Assembly (NCBI GenBank): GCA_016179165.1
Contig: JACORX010000282.1
Location: 1 to 24,701, forward strand
Length of the DNA stretch: 24,701 nucleotides
Direction: 5' to 3'
Source of the DNA: Candidatus Rokuibacteriota bacterium
GTDB lineage: Bacteria > Methylomirabilota > Methylomirabilia > Rokubacteriales > CSP1-6
Of this stretch, positions 15,356 to 22,234 are shown piece by piece (position 1 is the first letter of the stretch; each line of letters starts with the position of its first letter). A model generated the notes under the pieces. The model did not search any database, was not told the DNA's origin, and saw nothing but the letters and a program-made list of their open reading frames with translations. The position numbers were made by a program, and so were the translations under genes.

Positions 15356-15928
15356 CTACTTCCTCCAGGCGCCGGTCGAGGTGCCCTCGTTGACTCCGAC
15401 CTCGGGCTCAACCGCGGCCGTCATGGTCTTGTCGCCGTCGGTGAACACCCACATGATCGTACCGCGGGCCGCTGCGACAGCTGTCGGTGTAGAAATCGCG
15501 AAGTTCGATTGGCGGGCTCGCGCCAGCGCGACGGCGGCCTGTGCGATCGTAGCGCGCACCTTGCCCATGGCGAGGTGCAGGAGCACGAGCCGGCTCCGGT
15601 TCTGCGTGTCGAATTCCATCTTGGTCATCAACAGCCGGCTGTTTTCCGTGAGCAGCACGGTGCTCGTGTCGGGCAGCGCCAGTTCGGCAGAGGCACCCGC
15701 ATACGCCCGGATGTCATCACCTTCGGCCAGCGGAGCCCCGATCACCGCGGGGATCCACTGAGTCTGCCCCTTTTGGAGGACCTCGACGCGCCCGATGACG
15801 CGCTTGATCTCGGCGGTGGACGCGCCCTGCTGAGCAAAGACGGGCCTGGTCGAGACGTGCAAGAGAATAAGCCCGAGCCCCGCCACCGTGACGAACCGGA
15901 GAGCGGTATTCAGACGCGGTAGACGCAT
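15356..15928 (-). CDS. Secreted FecR-domain protein
   Basis: The 190-residue product has a signal peptide (hydrophobic FVTVAGLGLILLHV, probable cleavage after VFA at residue 32) and a FecR-type beta domain: IGRVEVLQKGQTQWIPAVIG, LAEGDDIRAYAGASAELALP, then DTSTVLLTENSRLL and STPTAVAAARGT. FecR domains occur in periplasmic signalling and surface proteins; here there is no anti-sigma region or sigma-factor neighbour, so signalling in the classic sense is not supported. The protein ends soon after the RGT motif, shorter than many relatives. The ATG is chosen because GAGGG lies 7 nt upstream and the longer frame adds no signal. A strong promoter precedes it. Confidence 0.8.
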   Translation of the reverse strand: MRLPRLNTALRFVTVAGLGLILLHVSTRPVFAQQGASTAEIKRVIGRVEVLQKGQTQWIPAVIGAPLAEGDDIRAYAGASAELALPDTSTVLLTENSRLLMTKMEFDTQNRSRLVLLHLAMGKVRATIAQAAVALARARQSNFAISTPTAVAAARGTIMWVFTDGDKTMTAAVEPEVGVNEGTSTGAWRK

Positions 15929-16021
15929 GACGAACCCTCGCCACCGGCTCCTTGCATCGGATCTGTGCGCTCCAGCCCTGCCCGGTCTCCGGAGCCTGAT
16001 ACGCCCGAGAGGCATGCCGTA

Positions 16022-16050
16022 TTAATATGCCGGAGCCGGCCCGTTGTCAA
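16022..16050 (-). promoter_or_regulatory. Near-consensus sigma70 promoter for the FecR-domain gene
   Basis: On the minus strand a perfect TTGACA (16045-16050) is 17 nt from TATTAA (16022-16027; TATTAAT overall). Transcription would start near 16015 and give a leader of about 86 nt. It is the best promoter match in the window and serves the FecR-domain gene and the lipoprotein behind it. Confidence 0.65.
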
Positions 16051-16109
16051 CAGCTGACCGCGCGCACGAAGGCCGGCGCGCGCGGGTCGCCCGGGTTATC
16101 GTAGCGGCT

Positions 16110-17561
16110 ATGACCACCTGGGATACCTTCGACAGCCGGCTGACGGCGAAGCGCCGCGGAATCGTGGAGGGCTTTCTCGATTTCCTCAGGCACAACACCG
16201 TGAGCCAGAACCCCGAGGGCGTGCGTGCGGGCGGCGAATGGTTGGCTGCTCTCATGCGCAGACGCGATCTCGAGGCGCGAGTGCTGGAGACCGGCGGCGG
16301 GCCGGCGGTTTTCGCCGAGCGGCGCGCGCCCGGAGCAAGACGCACCGTGCTCGTGTACTGCCACTACGACACCAAGCCCGCTCCCGCCAAGGAGTGGTTC
16401 CAGCCCTCGCCCTTCGAGCCCGTCTTCCGGAAGGTCGGCGATGCCGACGACTCGCCGTCCGTGTCCTTCGACGGCGTGCCCACCGAGGCCCTCGCAGACT
16501 GGCGCGTCTATGCCCGGGGCGCCTCTGACGACAAGGGGCCCATCTGGAGCCATCTCGAAGCCCTGGCCCTGATGGATGAACTCGGTCTGCCCCCCAAGGT
16601 GAATCTCAAGTTCATCTTCGACGGCGAGGAGGAGATCGGCAGCCCGTTCTTCGGCCCGTTGACGGAGAACCACAAGGACCTCCTGAAAGCGGACCTCGTC
16701 CTCGTCACTGACGGCCCGAAGCACGGCAGCGGCAGGCCGACCATCAGCTTCGGCGCGCGGGGCGTCCTCAAGTTCGAGATGACGATCGAGTCCGCGCGGC
16801 GCGACCTCCACTCGGGAAACTTCGCCGCGCCCAATCCCAACTGGCGGCTGGCGGGACTCCTGTCGAGCATGGCCGCGCCCGACGGCACGCCCCTCATCGA
16901 AGGCTTCGAAGACGGCGTGGCTCCGCCGACCCAGGCCGAGCGGGAGCTGATGGCGCGCTTTCCGCTCGATCTCCATGGGCTCGAGCGGGAGCTGGGCGTC
17001 AGCCTGCCGCAGGACTACCTCGAGAAAATCATGTTCCACCCGACGCTCACCATACGGGGCCTGGAGAGCGGATTCGTGGGCGCTGAGGCCAACACCATCA
17101 TCCCGCACAAGACGACGGTCGCCATCGACATCCGCATCGTCAAGAACCAGAAGATCGAGACCGTGTACCAGTGCGTCCTAGATCACATCCGGGCGCAGGG
17201 CTTCGAGGTCATCGAGGGGACGGACGCGCCCCTGCCCGATCATCTGCGCGGGCGGGCAGTGCGCGTGTCAGACAAGGGCGGCTACGACCCGGCCAAGACA
17301 TCCGCCGAACTGCCGATTTGCCGTGAGGTCGTCGAAGCCGTTGAGAGAGCGCACGGAGGGCAGCAGGCCGTCGTCACGCCGACCATGGGCGGCAGCGTGC
17401 CCATCTGGGCCTTCACCGACATCCTGCGGCTGCCGACCATCCTGGTCCCCTACGCGAACGCCAACAACCGCCAGCACAGCCCCAACGAGCACCTGCGGCT
17501 GGACCATCTCTTCCAGGGCGTGCGAACCACGGCCGGGCTCCTTCAGGACCTCGGCAACTGA
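16110..17561 (+). CDS. M20-family metallopeptidase (dipeptidase-like)
   Basis: The 483-residue protein has the M20 di-zinc site: VYCHYDTKP (metal His85, catalytic Asp87), GASDDKGP (bridging Asp140), FDGEEEIGSP (catalytic Glu173, metal Glu174), VTDGPK (Asp201) and HSPNEH near 456-461. A central dimerisation domain holds SARRDLHSGNFAAPNPNWRL. The layout matches cytosolic carnosinase/dipeptidase-like members rather than ArgE or DapE, but the substrate is uncertain. The ATG gives a normal N-terminus; no strong ribosome binding site is seen. An in-frame TTG at 16044 would add 22 codons without family similarity. It diverges from the FecR-domain gene and converges on zwf. Confidence 0.9.
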   Translation: MTTWDTFDSRLTAKRRGIVEGFLDFLRHNTVSQNPEGVRAGGEWLAALMRRRDLEARVLETGGGPAVFAERRAPGARRTVLVYCHYDTKPAPAKEWFQPSPFEPVFRKVGDADDSPSVSFDGVPTEALADWRVYARGASDDKGPIWSHLEALALMDELGLPPKVNLKFIFDGEEEIGSPFFGPLTENHKDLLKADLVLVTDGPKHGSGRPTISFGARGVLKFEMTIESARRDLHSGNFAAPNPNWRLAGLLSSMAAPDGTPLIEGFEDGVAPPTQAERELMARFPLDLHGLERELGVSLPQDYLEKIMFHPTLTIRGLESGFVGAEANTIIPHKTTVAIDIRIVKNQKIETVYQCVLDHIRAQGFEVIEGTDAPLPDHLRGRAVRVSDKGGYDPAKTSAELPICREVVEAVERAHGGQQAVVTPTMGGSVPIWAFTDILRLPTILVPYANANNRQHSPNEHLRLDHLFQGVRTTAGLLQDLGN

Positions 17562-17569
17562 CAGGCGCG

Positions 17570-17694
17570 GTGCCGGGTCGAGTGACGAGTCAGACGAGGC
17601 CCGAGGGACGCGGCGACCCGAGGCGTACGTGTCTGTACGTTGAGGGTCGCCGCCGACCAAGAACGAATTATGGCGAAGTCAATCGGCCCGGCAC
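17570..17694. terminator. Nested inverted repeats in the M20/zwf convergent gap
   Basis: An outer pair GTGCCGGG (17570-17577) and CCCGGCAC (17687-17694) brackets the whole gap. Inside it a perfect 10-bp stem GCGGCGACCC/GGGTCGCCGC (17610-17619 with 17644-17653) surrounds, after a 4-nt internal loop, a second 5-bp stem CGTAC/GTACG with a 6-nt loop. There is no T-tract on either strand. The position between convergent genes suggests a bidirectional terminator or transcript-end structure; that role is inferred. Confidence 0.5.
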
Positions 17695-19202
17695 TACGTA
17701 GGTAGCCACCAGTGGCGGCCAACCTGGCCCATCAGGGCGTCGGCGGCGGCGGGCCCCCAGGAACCGGCGGCGTAGTTCGGGAAATCGCGCGGCGTCACGG
17801 ATGCCCAGACATCGAGGATCGGCGTCGCGATCCGCCAGGCCTCCTCGACCATGTCGGCACGGTGGAAGAGCGTCGAGTCGCCCACCATGCTGTCATAGAG
17901 TAAGCGCTCGTACCCCGTCGCCGCGCTCGTTTCCCCGAACTCCTTGTAGCTGAACTGAAGCTTGACGGTGTTGAGCTCCATTGTGGGTCCGGGATGCTTG
18001 GCCTTCATCTGGATCTCGATGCCTTCGTCGGGCTGGATGTGGAGCACCAACCGGTTGGGGTCGATCTGGCCCTCACGCTGGCCGAAGAGCAGGAGCGGCG
18101 GCCGCCGGAACTGGATCATGATCTCCGTGTCGCGCCGTCCAAGCCGCTTGCCCGACCGCAGGTAGAAGGGCACGCCGGCCCACCGCCAGTTCTCGACCTG
18201 GAGCGCCAGCGCCGCGTACGTCTCCGTGTTGGAGTCGGGCGCGACCTTGGGCTCGCTCCGGTAGCCGGCAACGGGCTGGCCGCCGATCACCCCGGGCCCG
18301 TACTGGCCGCGCACCGCTTGCTTCAGCACCTCCTCGGGTTTCATCGATCGGATGGCCTTGAGCACCTTCACCTTCTCGTCGCGGACGGCGTCGGCCTGGA
18401 ACGAGGTCGGCGGTTCCATGGCGACGAGGTTCAGGAGCTGGAACATGTGGTTCTGGACCATGTCCCGGAGGACGCCCGCCTTCTCGTAGTAGTTGCCGCG
18501 GTCCTCGACGCCCACGGTCTCGGCGACCATGATCTGGACGTGGTCCACATAGCGGCGGTTCCACACGGGCTCGAACAGCCCGTTGGCGAAGCGGAATACC
18601 ATGATGTTCTGGACGGTCTCCTTGCCCAGGTAGTGGTCGATGCGGTAGATCTGACTCTCGTCGAGGACCGCGCGCAGCTCCGCGTTGAGCGCGCGGGCCG
18701 AGTCGAAGTCGCGCCCGAAGGGTTTCTCGATCACCACGCGCCGCCAGGCGTCGTCCGACTGCCCGGTCAGCCCCGCTTCGCCCAAGCGCTTGACGATCCC
18801 GCCGAAGAAGTCTGGCGGCGTGGCGAGGTAGAAGAGGACGCTGCCTCCCGTGGCGTGGACGCGCGCCACATCCTTGAGGAGCGCGCCGAGCTTGCTATAG
18901 GTCGCCGGGTCGGTGAACTCGCCTGCCTGACAATAGAGCGCGTCCCCGATCTCCTTCCACAGACCGTCGTCCACCGAGCGCGTCGCGAACTCACGGATGT
19001 CCTTGGACTGCTCTTCGCGGAACTGCTCGTGGCTCTTCTCCTTCCGCGTCACGCCGACGATGGCGAGCTGGCGCGGCAGGAGCCCGGCGACCTTGAGGTT
19101 GTAGATCGCGGGCAGGAGCTTGCGCTTGGTCAGGTCCCCTGCGGCACCGAAGATGACGATGGCGCACGGGGGCGAGGGCCTGAGCCCTGCCGGCTGGGAC
19201 AC
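17694..19202 (-). CDS. zwf: Glucose-6-phosphate 1-dehydrogenase
   Basis: The 502-residue enzyme oxidises glucose 6-phosphate to 6-phosphogluconolactone with NADP or NAD. The nucleotide-binding segment IFGAAGDLTKRKLLPA lies near residue 17-32 and the active-site signature RIDHYLGKE at 187-195; EKPFGRD, RDMVQNHMFQLL and FYLRSGKRL are also typical. Start choice is open: the GTG used here lies 4 nt after the stop of a 61-codon ORF, while an in-frame TTG at 19235 adds 11 codons and has GGAG 8 nt upstream. Length fits the family either way. It is the last gene of the operon with glk. Confidence 0.95.
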   Translation of the reverse strand: MSQPAGLRPSPPCAIVIFGAAGDLTKRKLLPAIYNLKVAGLLPRQLAIVGVTRKEKSHEQFREEQSKDIREFATRSVDDGLWKEIGDALYCQAGEFTDPATYSKLGALLKDVARVHATGGSVLFYLATPPDFFGGIVKRLGEAGLTGQSDDAWRRVVIEKPFGRDFDSARALNAELRAVLDESQIYRIDHYLGKETVQNIMVFRFANGLFEPVWNRRYVDHVQIMVAETVGVEDRGNYYEKAGVLRDMVQNHMFQLLNLVAMEPPTSFQADAVRDEKVKVLKAIRSMKPEEVLKQAVRGQYGPGVIGGQPVAGYRSEPKVAPDSNTETYAALALQVENWRWAGVPFYLRSGKRLGRRDTEIMIQFRRPPLLLFGQREGQIDPNRLVLHIQPDEGIEIQMKAKHPGPTMELNTVKLQFSYKEFGETSAATGYERLLYDSMVGDSTLFHRADMVEEAWRIATPILDVWASVTPRDFPNYAAGSWGPAAADALMGQVGRHWWLPT

Positions 19203-19206
19203 GACG

Positions 19207-19392
19207 CTACGACCGGCCGCGCCGGAGCTCGTCAAGGAGCAGGCTCCGCAGCCGGGCCTTCATCTCCGCGGCCATCTCGACATGCTCCGCGCGACCGGTC
19301 CCCTCCACGGTGTTCCGGTAGGTCTCAGGGTGCACGCGGCAGTGTAGAGACGCCGCGGAGAAGGTGTCAAGCAGAGGCCCGGCGGCGCTCAT
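19207..19392 (-). CDS. Small ORF between glk and zwf, unknown function
   Basis: A 61-codon frame starts in an ATGA overlap with the glk stop and ends 4 nt before the GTG start of zwf, a tidy coupled layout. From about codon 21 its third positions are strongly G/C, like the neighbours. The product has an amphipathic, charged C-terminal half (AEHVEMAAEMKARLRSLLLD) and no membrane segment or metal motif. I do not recognise it. If zwf really starts at the upstream TTG, the two overlap by 29 nt. It may still be a chance frame filling the 150-nt gap. Confidence 0.45.
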   Translation of the reverse strand: MSAAGPLLDTFSAASLHCRVHPETYRNTVEGTGRAEHVEMAAEMKARLRSLLLDELRRGRS

Positions 19393-20369
19393 GTCGTTTC
19401 CATGAGTGCTGCGAGACGCGCCGCGCCCCAGAGCGGGGCGCGCGGGTCCAGCGCCAACCTCACGGGCACGGTGGAGAGCAGGGAATCGAGGCGCCCTTTG
19501 TCGCGGAACGCCGCCGTGAAGCGCCCGTCGGCAAGCTTGGCCTGGATCTTGGGCGCGATGCCGCCGCCCACGACGAGTCCGCCCAAGGCCAGGGTCTCGA
19601 GCGCGAGGTTGCCCGCCTGGGCGCCGTAGATCGAGACGAAAAGGTCGAGGGCCTCGGCGCAGACGGGATCGTGGCCCAACAATCCCACCTCACCCACCAC
19701 GCCGCCGGCGTCCTCTCGCTGAAGCCGCGCGCGCAGCCAGTCCGGCGCGGCATGCGCCGCGCGCGTCTGGAAGAATCGGTAGATGTTGGCGAGACCCGGG
19801 CCCGAGAGCACGCGCTCCCAGCTCACGTGGCCGAACTCCGCACCGAGGAAGCGCAGGAGATCCATCTGGAGCTCGTCCCGCGGGGCGAAATCGGCGTGCC
19901 CACCTTCGGATGGTACGACGCGGTACCCTTGCCCGTCCGGCACCATGCATGCCTGGCCGAGGCCGGTCCCGGCGGCGATCAGCGCCATGTTGCGTCCTGG
20001 GTTGGGCGTGCCCGGTTGGAGGATGAGGAACTTTTCCGGCGGCAGCGTGAGGACGCCGTGGGCGGCCGCTTCGAGATCGTTGACCAGCCGTACGGGGGCG
20101 TTCGCGGCCGCCGCGAGGCGACGCTCGTAGATCTCCCACGGCAGGTTCGTGCCGGCGCAGCGCCCGTCCACGACGGGGCCTGCGACGCCGACGCAGGCGG
20201 CGTTCACCTTGAGCCGCGGCACGCCCAGGAGGAACGCCTCGACGGCGCTCTCGAGGCTTTGGATCTCGCGGCTCGGCAGGGTCGCTTCGCGGACGATGGA
20301 CATGCCCTGCGCGGGATCGAGAACGGCCAGGACGATCTTGGTGCCCCCGACGTCGCCGGCGAGGATCAT
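19389..20369 (-). CDS. glk: Glucokinase (Glk, PF02685-type)
   Basis: The 326-residue enzyme phosphorylates glucose to glucose 6-phosphate with ATP. The order of motifs matches the bacterial Glk group rather than ROK kinases: phosphate-binding LAGDVGGTK (3-11), CVGVAGPV, NLPWEI, catalytic-site VNDLEAAAHG, GTGLGQA, EGGHADFAP, ERVLSGPGLANIY, and AGNLALETLALGGLVVGGG-I-APK. No zinc-binding ROK cysteine cluster is present. The ATG lies 16 nt after the small upstream ORF's stop, and a 20-bp palindrome ends 4 nt before it. Its product is the substrate of Zwf, encoded next but one downstream. Confidence 0.95.
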   Translation of the reverse strand: MILAGDVGGTKIVLAVLDPAQGMSIVREATLPSREIQSLESAVEAFLLGVPRLKVNAACVGVAGPVVDGRCAGTNLPWEIYERRLAAAANAPVRLVNDLEAAAHGVLTLPPEKFLILQPGTPNPGRNMALIAAGTGLGQACMVPDGQGYRVVPSEGGHADFAPRDELQMDLLRFLGAEFGHVSWERVLSGPGLANIYRFFQTRAAHAAPDWLRARLQREDAGGVVGEVGLLGHDPVCAEALDLFVSIYGAQAGNLALETLALGGLVVGGGIAPKIQAKLADGRFTAAFRDKGRLDSLLSTVPVRLALDPRAPLWGAARLAALMETT

Positions 20370-20373
20370 GGCG

Positions 20374-20393
20374 GGGAGTAGCCGGCTACTCCC
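20374..20393. repeat. 20-bp perfect palindrome just upstream of glk
   Basis: GGGAGTAGCC is followed at once by its exact reverse complement GGCTACTCCC. The palindrome spans the stop codon of the remnant ORF and the region where the glk ribosome binding site should be, ending 4 nt before the glk ATG. It could be a repressor operator or, in RNA, a hairpin that limits glk translation. Confidence 0.8.
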
Positions 20394-20511
20394 TGCTCCG
20401 GTGGAGCAGCTTGGCCACGAGGCCCGTCCAGCCCGTCTGCTGGTCGGCGCCGTTGCCGGCGTGGAAGGACTCGTGGACGAGAATCAAACCCGCCAGCGAG
20501 CGGACCTTCAT
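20386..20511 (-). pseudogene. 41-codon ORF resembling the C-terminus of an (alpha/alpha)6 glycoside hydrolase
   Basis: The frame starts in an ATGA overlap with the DUF2064 stop and reads on through HESFHAGNGADQQTGWTGLV and KLLHRSRE. From memory, this resembles the last residues of (alpha/alpha)6-barrel glycosidases of the GH63/MGH1 kind, where a HExFH...G...QTGWT.LVA.L motif ends the protein. No upstream part of such an enzyme is seen; that space is occupied by the intact DUF2064 gene. It is therefore probably a deletion remnant, though its neat coupling means a short peptide may still be made. It cannot form a catalytic domain alone. Confidence 0.45.
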
Positions 20512-21209
20512 CCGTTCCCGCCGGCCCCGGCGGTTCGCCCCGCGAGCCGTTCCAGGACGAACCGCCGCGTGTGGCGCGGCCCGCCGTGAGGCCCAGCCGC
20601 GAGGTCGGCCTTGAGCCGTACCAGATCCGCCGCCGTGTCCACGTCGTACCACGCGGGCAGTGTGACCGCATTGAGTCCGAGAGCGCGGGCCCGCCGCAGG
20701 GTCTCCTCCAGCACGGTCGGCGTGCTCCACCGCATGCCCTCGAAAAGCTCCGGGTGGAGCCGGCGCAGGCCTATCAGGTAGTAGCCGCCGTCCTCGCTGG
20801 GCCCGAGCACGAGGCCGCGCCCGCCACCGCTCATGACGGCCACGGCGCGCTCGAGGCGCTCCGTCGGCAGCGTCGGCGTATCGCTGTCGATCAGGATGGC
20901 GGCATCACAGCCGTTCCGGAAGATCTCGACACAGACGGCCGTGAGCCGCGCCGTGAGATCGGCGCCCCGCTGAGGCAGCAGCGTGAAGCCGGGAGCGAGC
21001 GCCTCGAAGACGGCCGCCGCCTGCGCCGGCGCATAGGCGAGAACCGGCTCCACCCCCGCCACCTGCCGCGCCTGGGCGATCTTGTCCAGCAGGAAGCAGC
21101 GGTAGAGCTCCGCGGCGTCGTCCGGGGACAGCGGCGGGCAGAGCCGCGTCTTGACCCGCCCCGCCTCGGGCGCCTTGGCCATGATGCAGAGGGCGATGCG
21201 CGTGCCCAT
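20508..21209 (-). CDS. TIGR04282/DUF2064 family glycosyltransferase-like protein
   Basis: The 233-residue protein has the GT-A-like nucleotidyl/glycosyl transferase features of this family: MAKAPEAGRVKTRLCPPLSP (10-29), LIDSDTPTLP (106-115) with the metal-type DSD, LGPSEDGGYYLIGL (135-148) and AWYDVDTAADLVRLK near the C-terminus. Members are often found with sugar or polysaccharide genes, but their reaction is mostly unproven. A GAGGTAAG sequence about 10 nt before the ATG supports the start. It is the first gene of the minus-strand run to zwf, joined to the next frame by ATGA. Confidence 0.88.
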   Translation of the reverse strand: MGTRIALCIMAKAPEAGRVKTRLCPPLSPDDAAELYRCFLLDKIAQARQVAGVEPVLAYAPAQAAAVFEALAPGFTLLPQRGADLTARLTAVCVEIFRNGCDAAILIDSDTPTLPTERLERAVAVMSGGGRGLVLGPSEDGGYYLIGLRRLHPELFEGMRWSTPTVLEETLRRARALGLNAVTLPAWYDVDTAADLVRLKADLAAGPHGGPRHTRRFVLERLAGRTAGAGGNG

Positions 21210-21298
21210 CGATCGAGCTTACCTCGCCGCGGTGGGTTGGACCACGCGCGGTGGGACGCCGGCGGGGTCCGACCGGATTCTCTGCCGCGCGTTGGCGG

Positions 21299-22141
21299 TC
21301 AGCCCGCCTTGCGGAGCAGGTAGATGGCGGTATGGCGGATAGAAGCCACGGGGCGCGAGCCGCCGGCGACCAGTAGAAGGTCTGCCTCGACGAACTCGTG
21401 CCCTTTCTTTTCGAAGAGGCTCTGGATCCGCCCGCGAATCTCGAGCCGCTCGCCCACCCGCGCCGCGCTCCAGTGCTGGCCGCGGCTCTCGACGTGGATC
21501 CACGGGCTCATCCGCACATTGCGGTCCAGAGCGCGGTTGGACAGATCGAGATGGATTCCCGGGTGGGCCGGGGCGTCGGCCCCGGCATAGAGCGCCAGCG
21601 TCTCGCCGAAGCGGGCGATGAAGTCCCCCGCCGCCCTGCCGTCCAGCTCCAGCTCGGGCGTGCCCAGAACCTTCAGGCTCTCGAGGTGAGCCCGGCTGAC
21701 CCGCGGTCGCTCGACGGGCACCGGCGCCACGCCGTAGCCACCCACGGCGGGCGGCGGTGGAAGCTGCCCGCGCAATAGCGTCATGGTCGCCGTCCCGCAC
21801 ACCTCGCCCACCGAATTGTGCGCCGCGACCTCGATCGCCACCCCATCCGCGGTCGTCGCCACGATCTTGGCGCGGATGACGGCGGGCTCCTCGTAGTAGA
21901 TAGGCTTGGCGAAGCGGGTCTCGAATGCCCCCCGATCGAGCCACGGCACCCCCAACGCCTCCACCACCGGGTGCGTCATCCACGCGTAGACGGTGACGCC
22001 CGGCACGAGCCCGCCCTTGAAACCGTACTGCCGCGCGAGGTCGTCCTCGTGGATCTTGTTCTCGTGGGGCTCGGTCGGCGCCGGGGCGCTCACGTGGAAC
22101 TCGGGAAGCGTCATACCGATGGTCAAGGTCTCGAAGGTCAT
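21299..22141 (-). CDS. MaoC-like / hot-dog fold dehydratase-family protein
   Basis: The 280-residue protein contains a MaoC-like hot-dog domain in its N-terminal half: PHENKIHEDDLARQYGFKGG followed by LVPGVTVYAWMTHPVVEALG, the short active-site-type Asp/His pattern, and FETRFAKPIYYEEPAVIRAKI. A second, weaker domain fills the C-terminal half (VGERLEIRGRIQSLFEKKGHE) and looks like a degenerate repeat of the fold. Such proteins hydrate enoyl-CoA or bind related thioesters; the substrate is unknown here. The ATG has no obvious ribosome binding site. The open frame extends far upstream as shadow of hyuB on the other strand and was not included. It diverges from hyuB. Confidence 0.82.
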   Translation of the reverse strand: MTFETLTIGMTLPEFHVSAPAPTEPHENKIHEDDLARQYGFKGGLVPGVTVYAWMTHPVVEALGVPWLDRGAFETRFAKPIYYEEPAVIRAKIVATTADGVAIEVAAHNSVGEVCGTATMTLLRGQLPPPPAVGGYGVAPVPVERPRVSRAHLESLKVLGTPELELDGRAAGDFIARFGETLALYAGADAPAHPGIHLDLSNRALDRNVRMSPWIHVESRGQHWSAARVGERLEIRGRIQSLFEKKGHEFVEADLLLVAGGSRPVASIRHTAIYLLRKAG

Positions 22142-22234
22142 GGTAAAGAGGGTAATGGGTGCCGAGCCCGACCGCAAGCAGCGCCACACGCAGCGATAGG
22201 CTAGGGCCCGACAGCCCACTTCATCGGAGGCTCC
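22142..22234. promoter_or_regulatory. Divergent control region of MaoC-like gene and hyuB
   Basis: This 93-nt gap between two divergent starts must hold both promoters if neither lies inside a gene. The only element I can support is GGAGG five to six nt before the hyuB ATG on the plus strand. No convincing -35/-10 pair was found on either strand. Confidence 0.4.

Noticed and set aside
15929..16014. Possible riboswitch in the FecR-domain gene leader (GGCTCC/GGAGCC pairing)
   Set aside because: Only one 6-bp distant pairing was seen and no known aptamer core could be matched by eye.
17994..20381. 795-codon plus-strand open frame opposite zwf and glk
   Set aside because: No recognisable domains, spans two verified genes and their gap on the opposite strand.
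21227..21251. Imperfect hairpin CCGCG..TGG/CCA..CGCGG between the MaoC-like gene and DUF2064
   Set aside because: Short broken stem with no T-tract in GC-rich sequence; could easily occur by chance.
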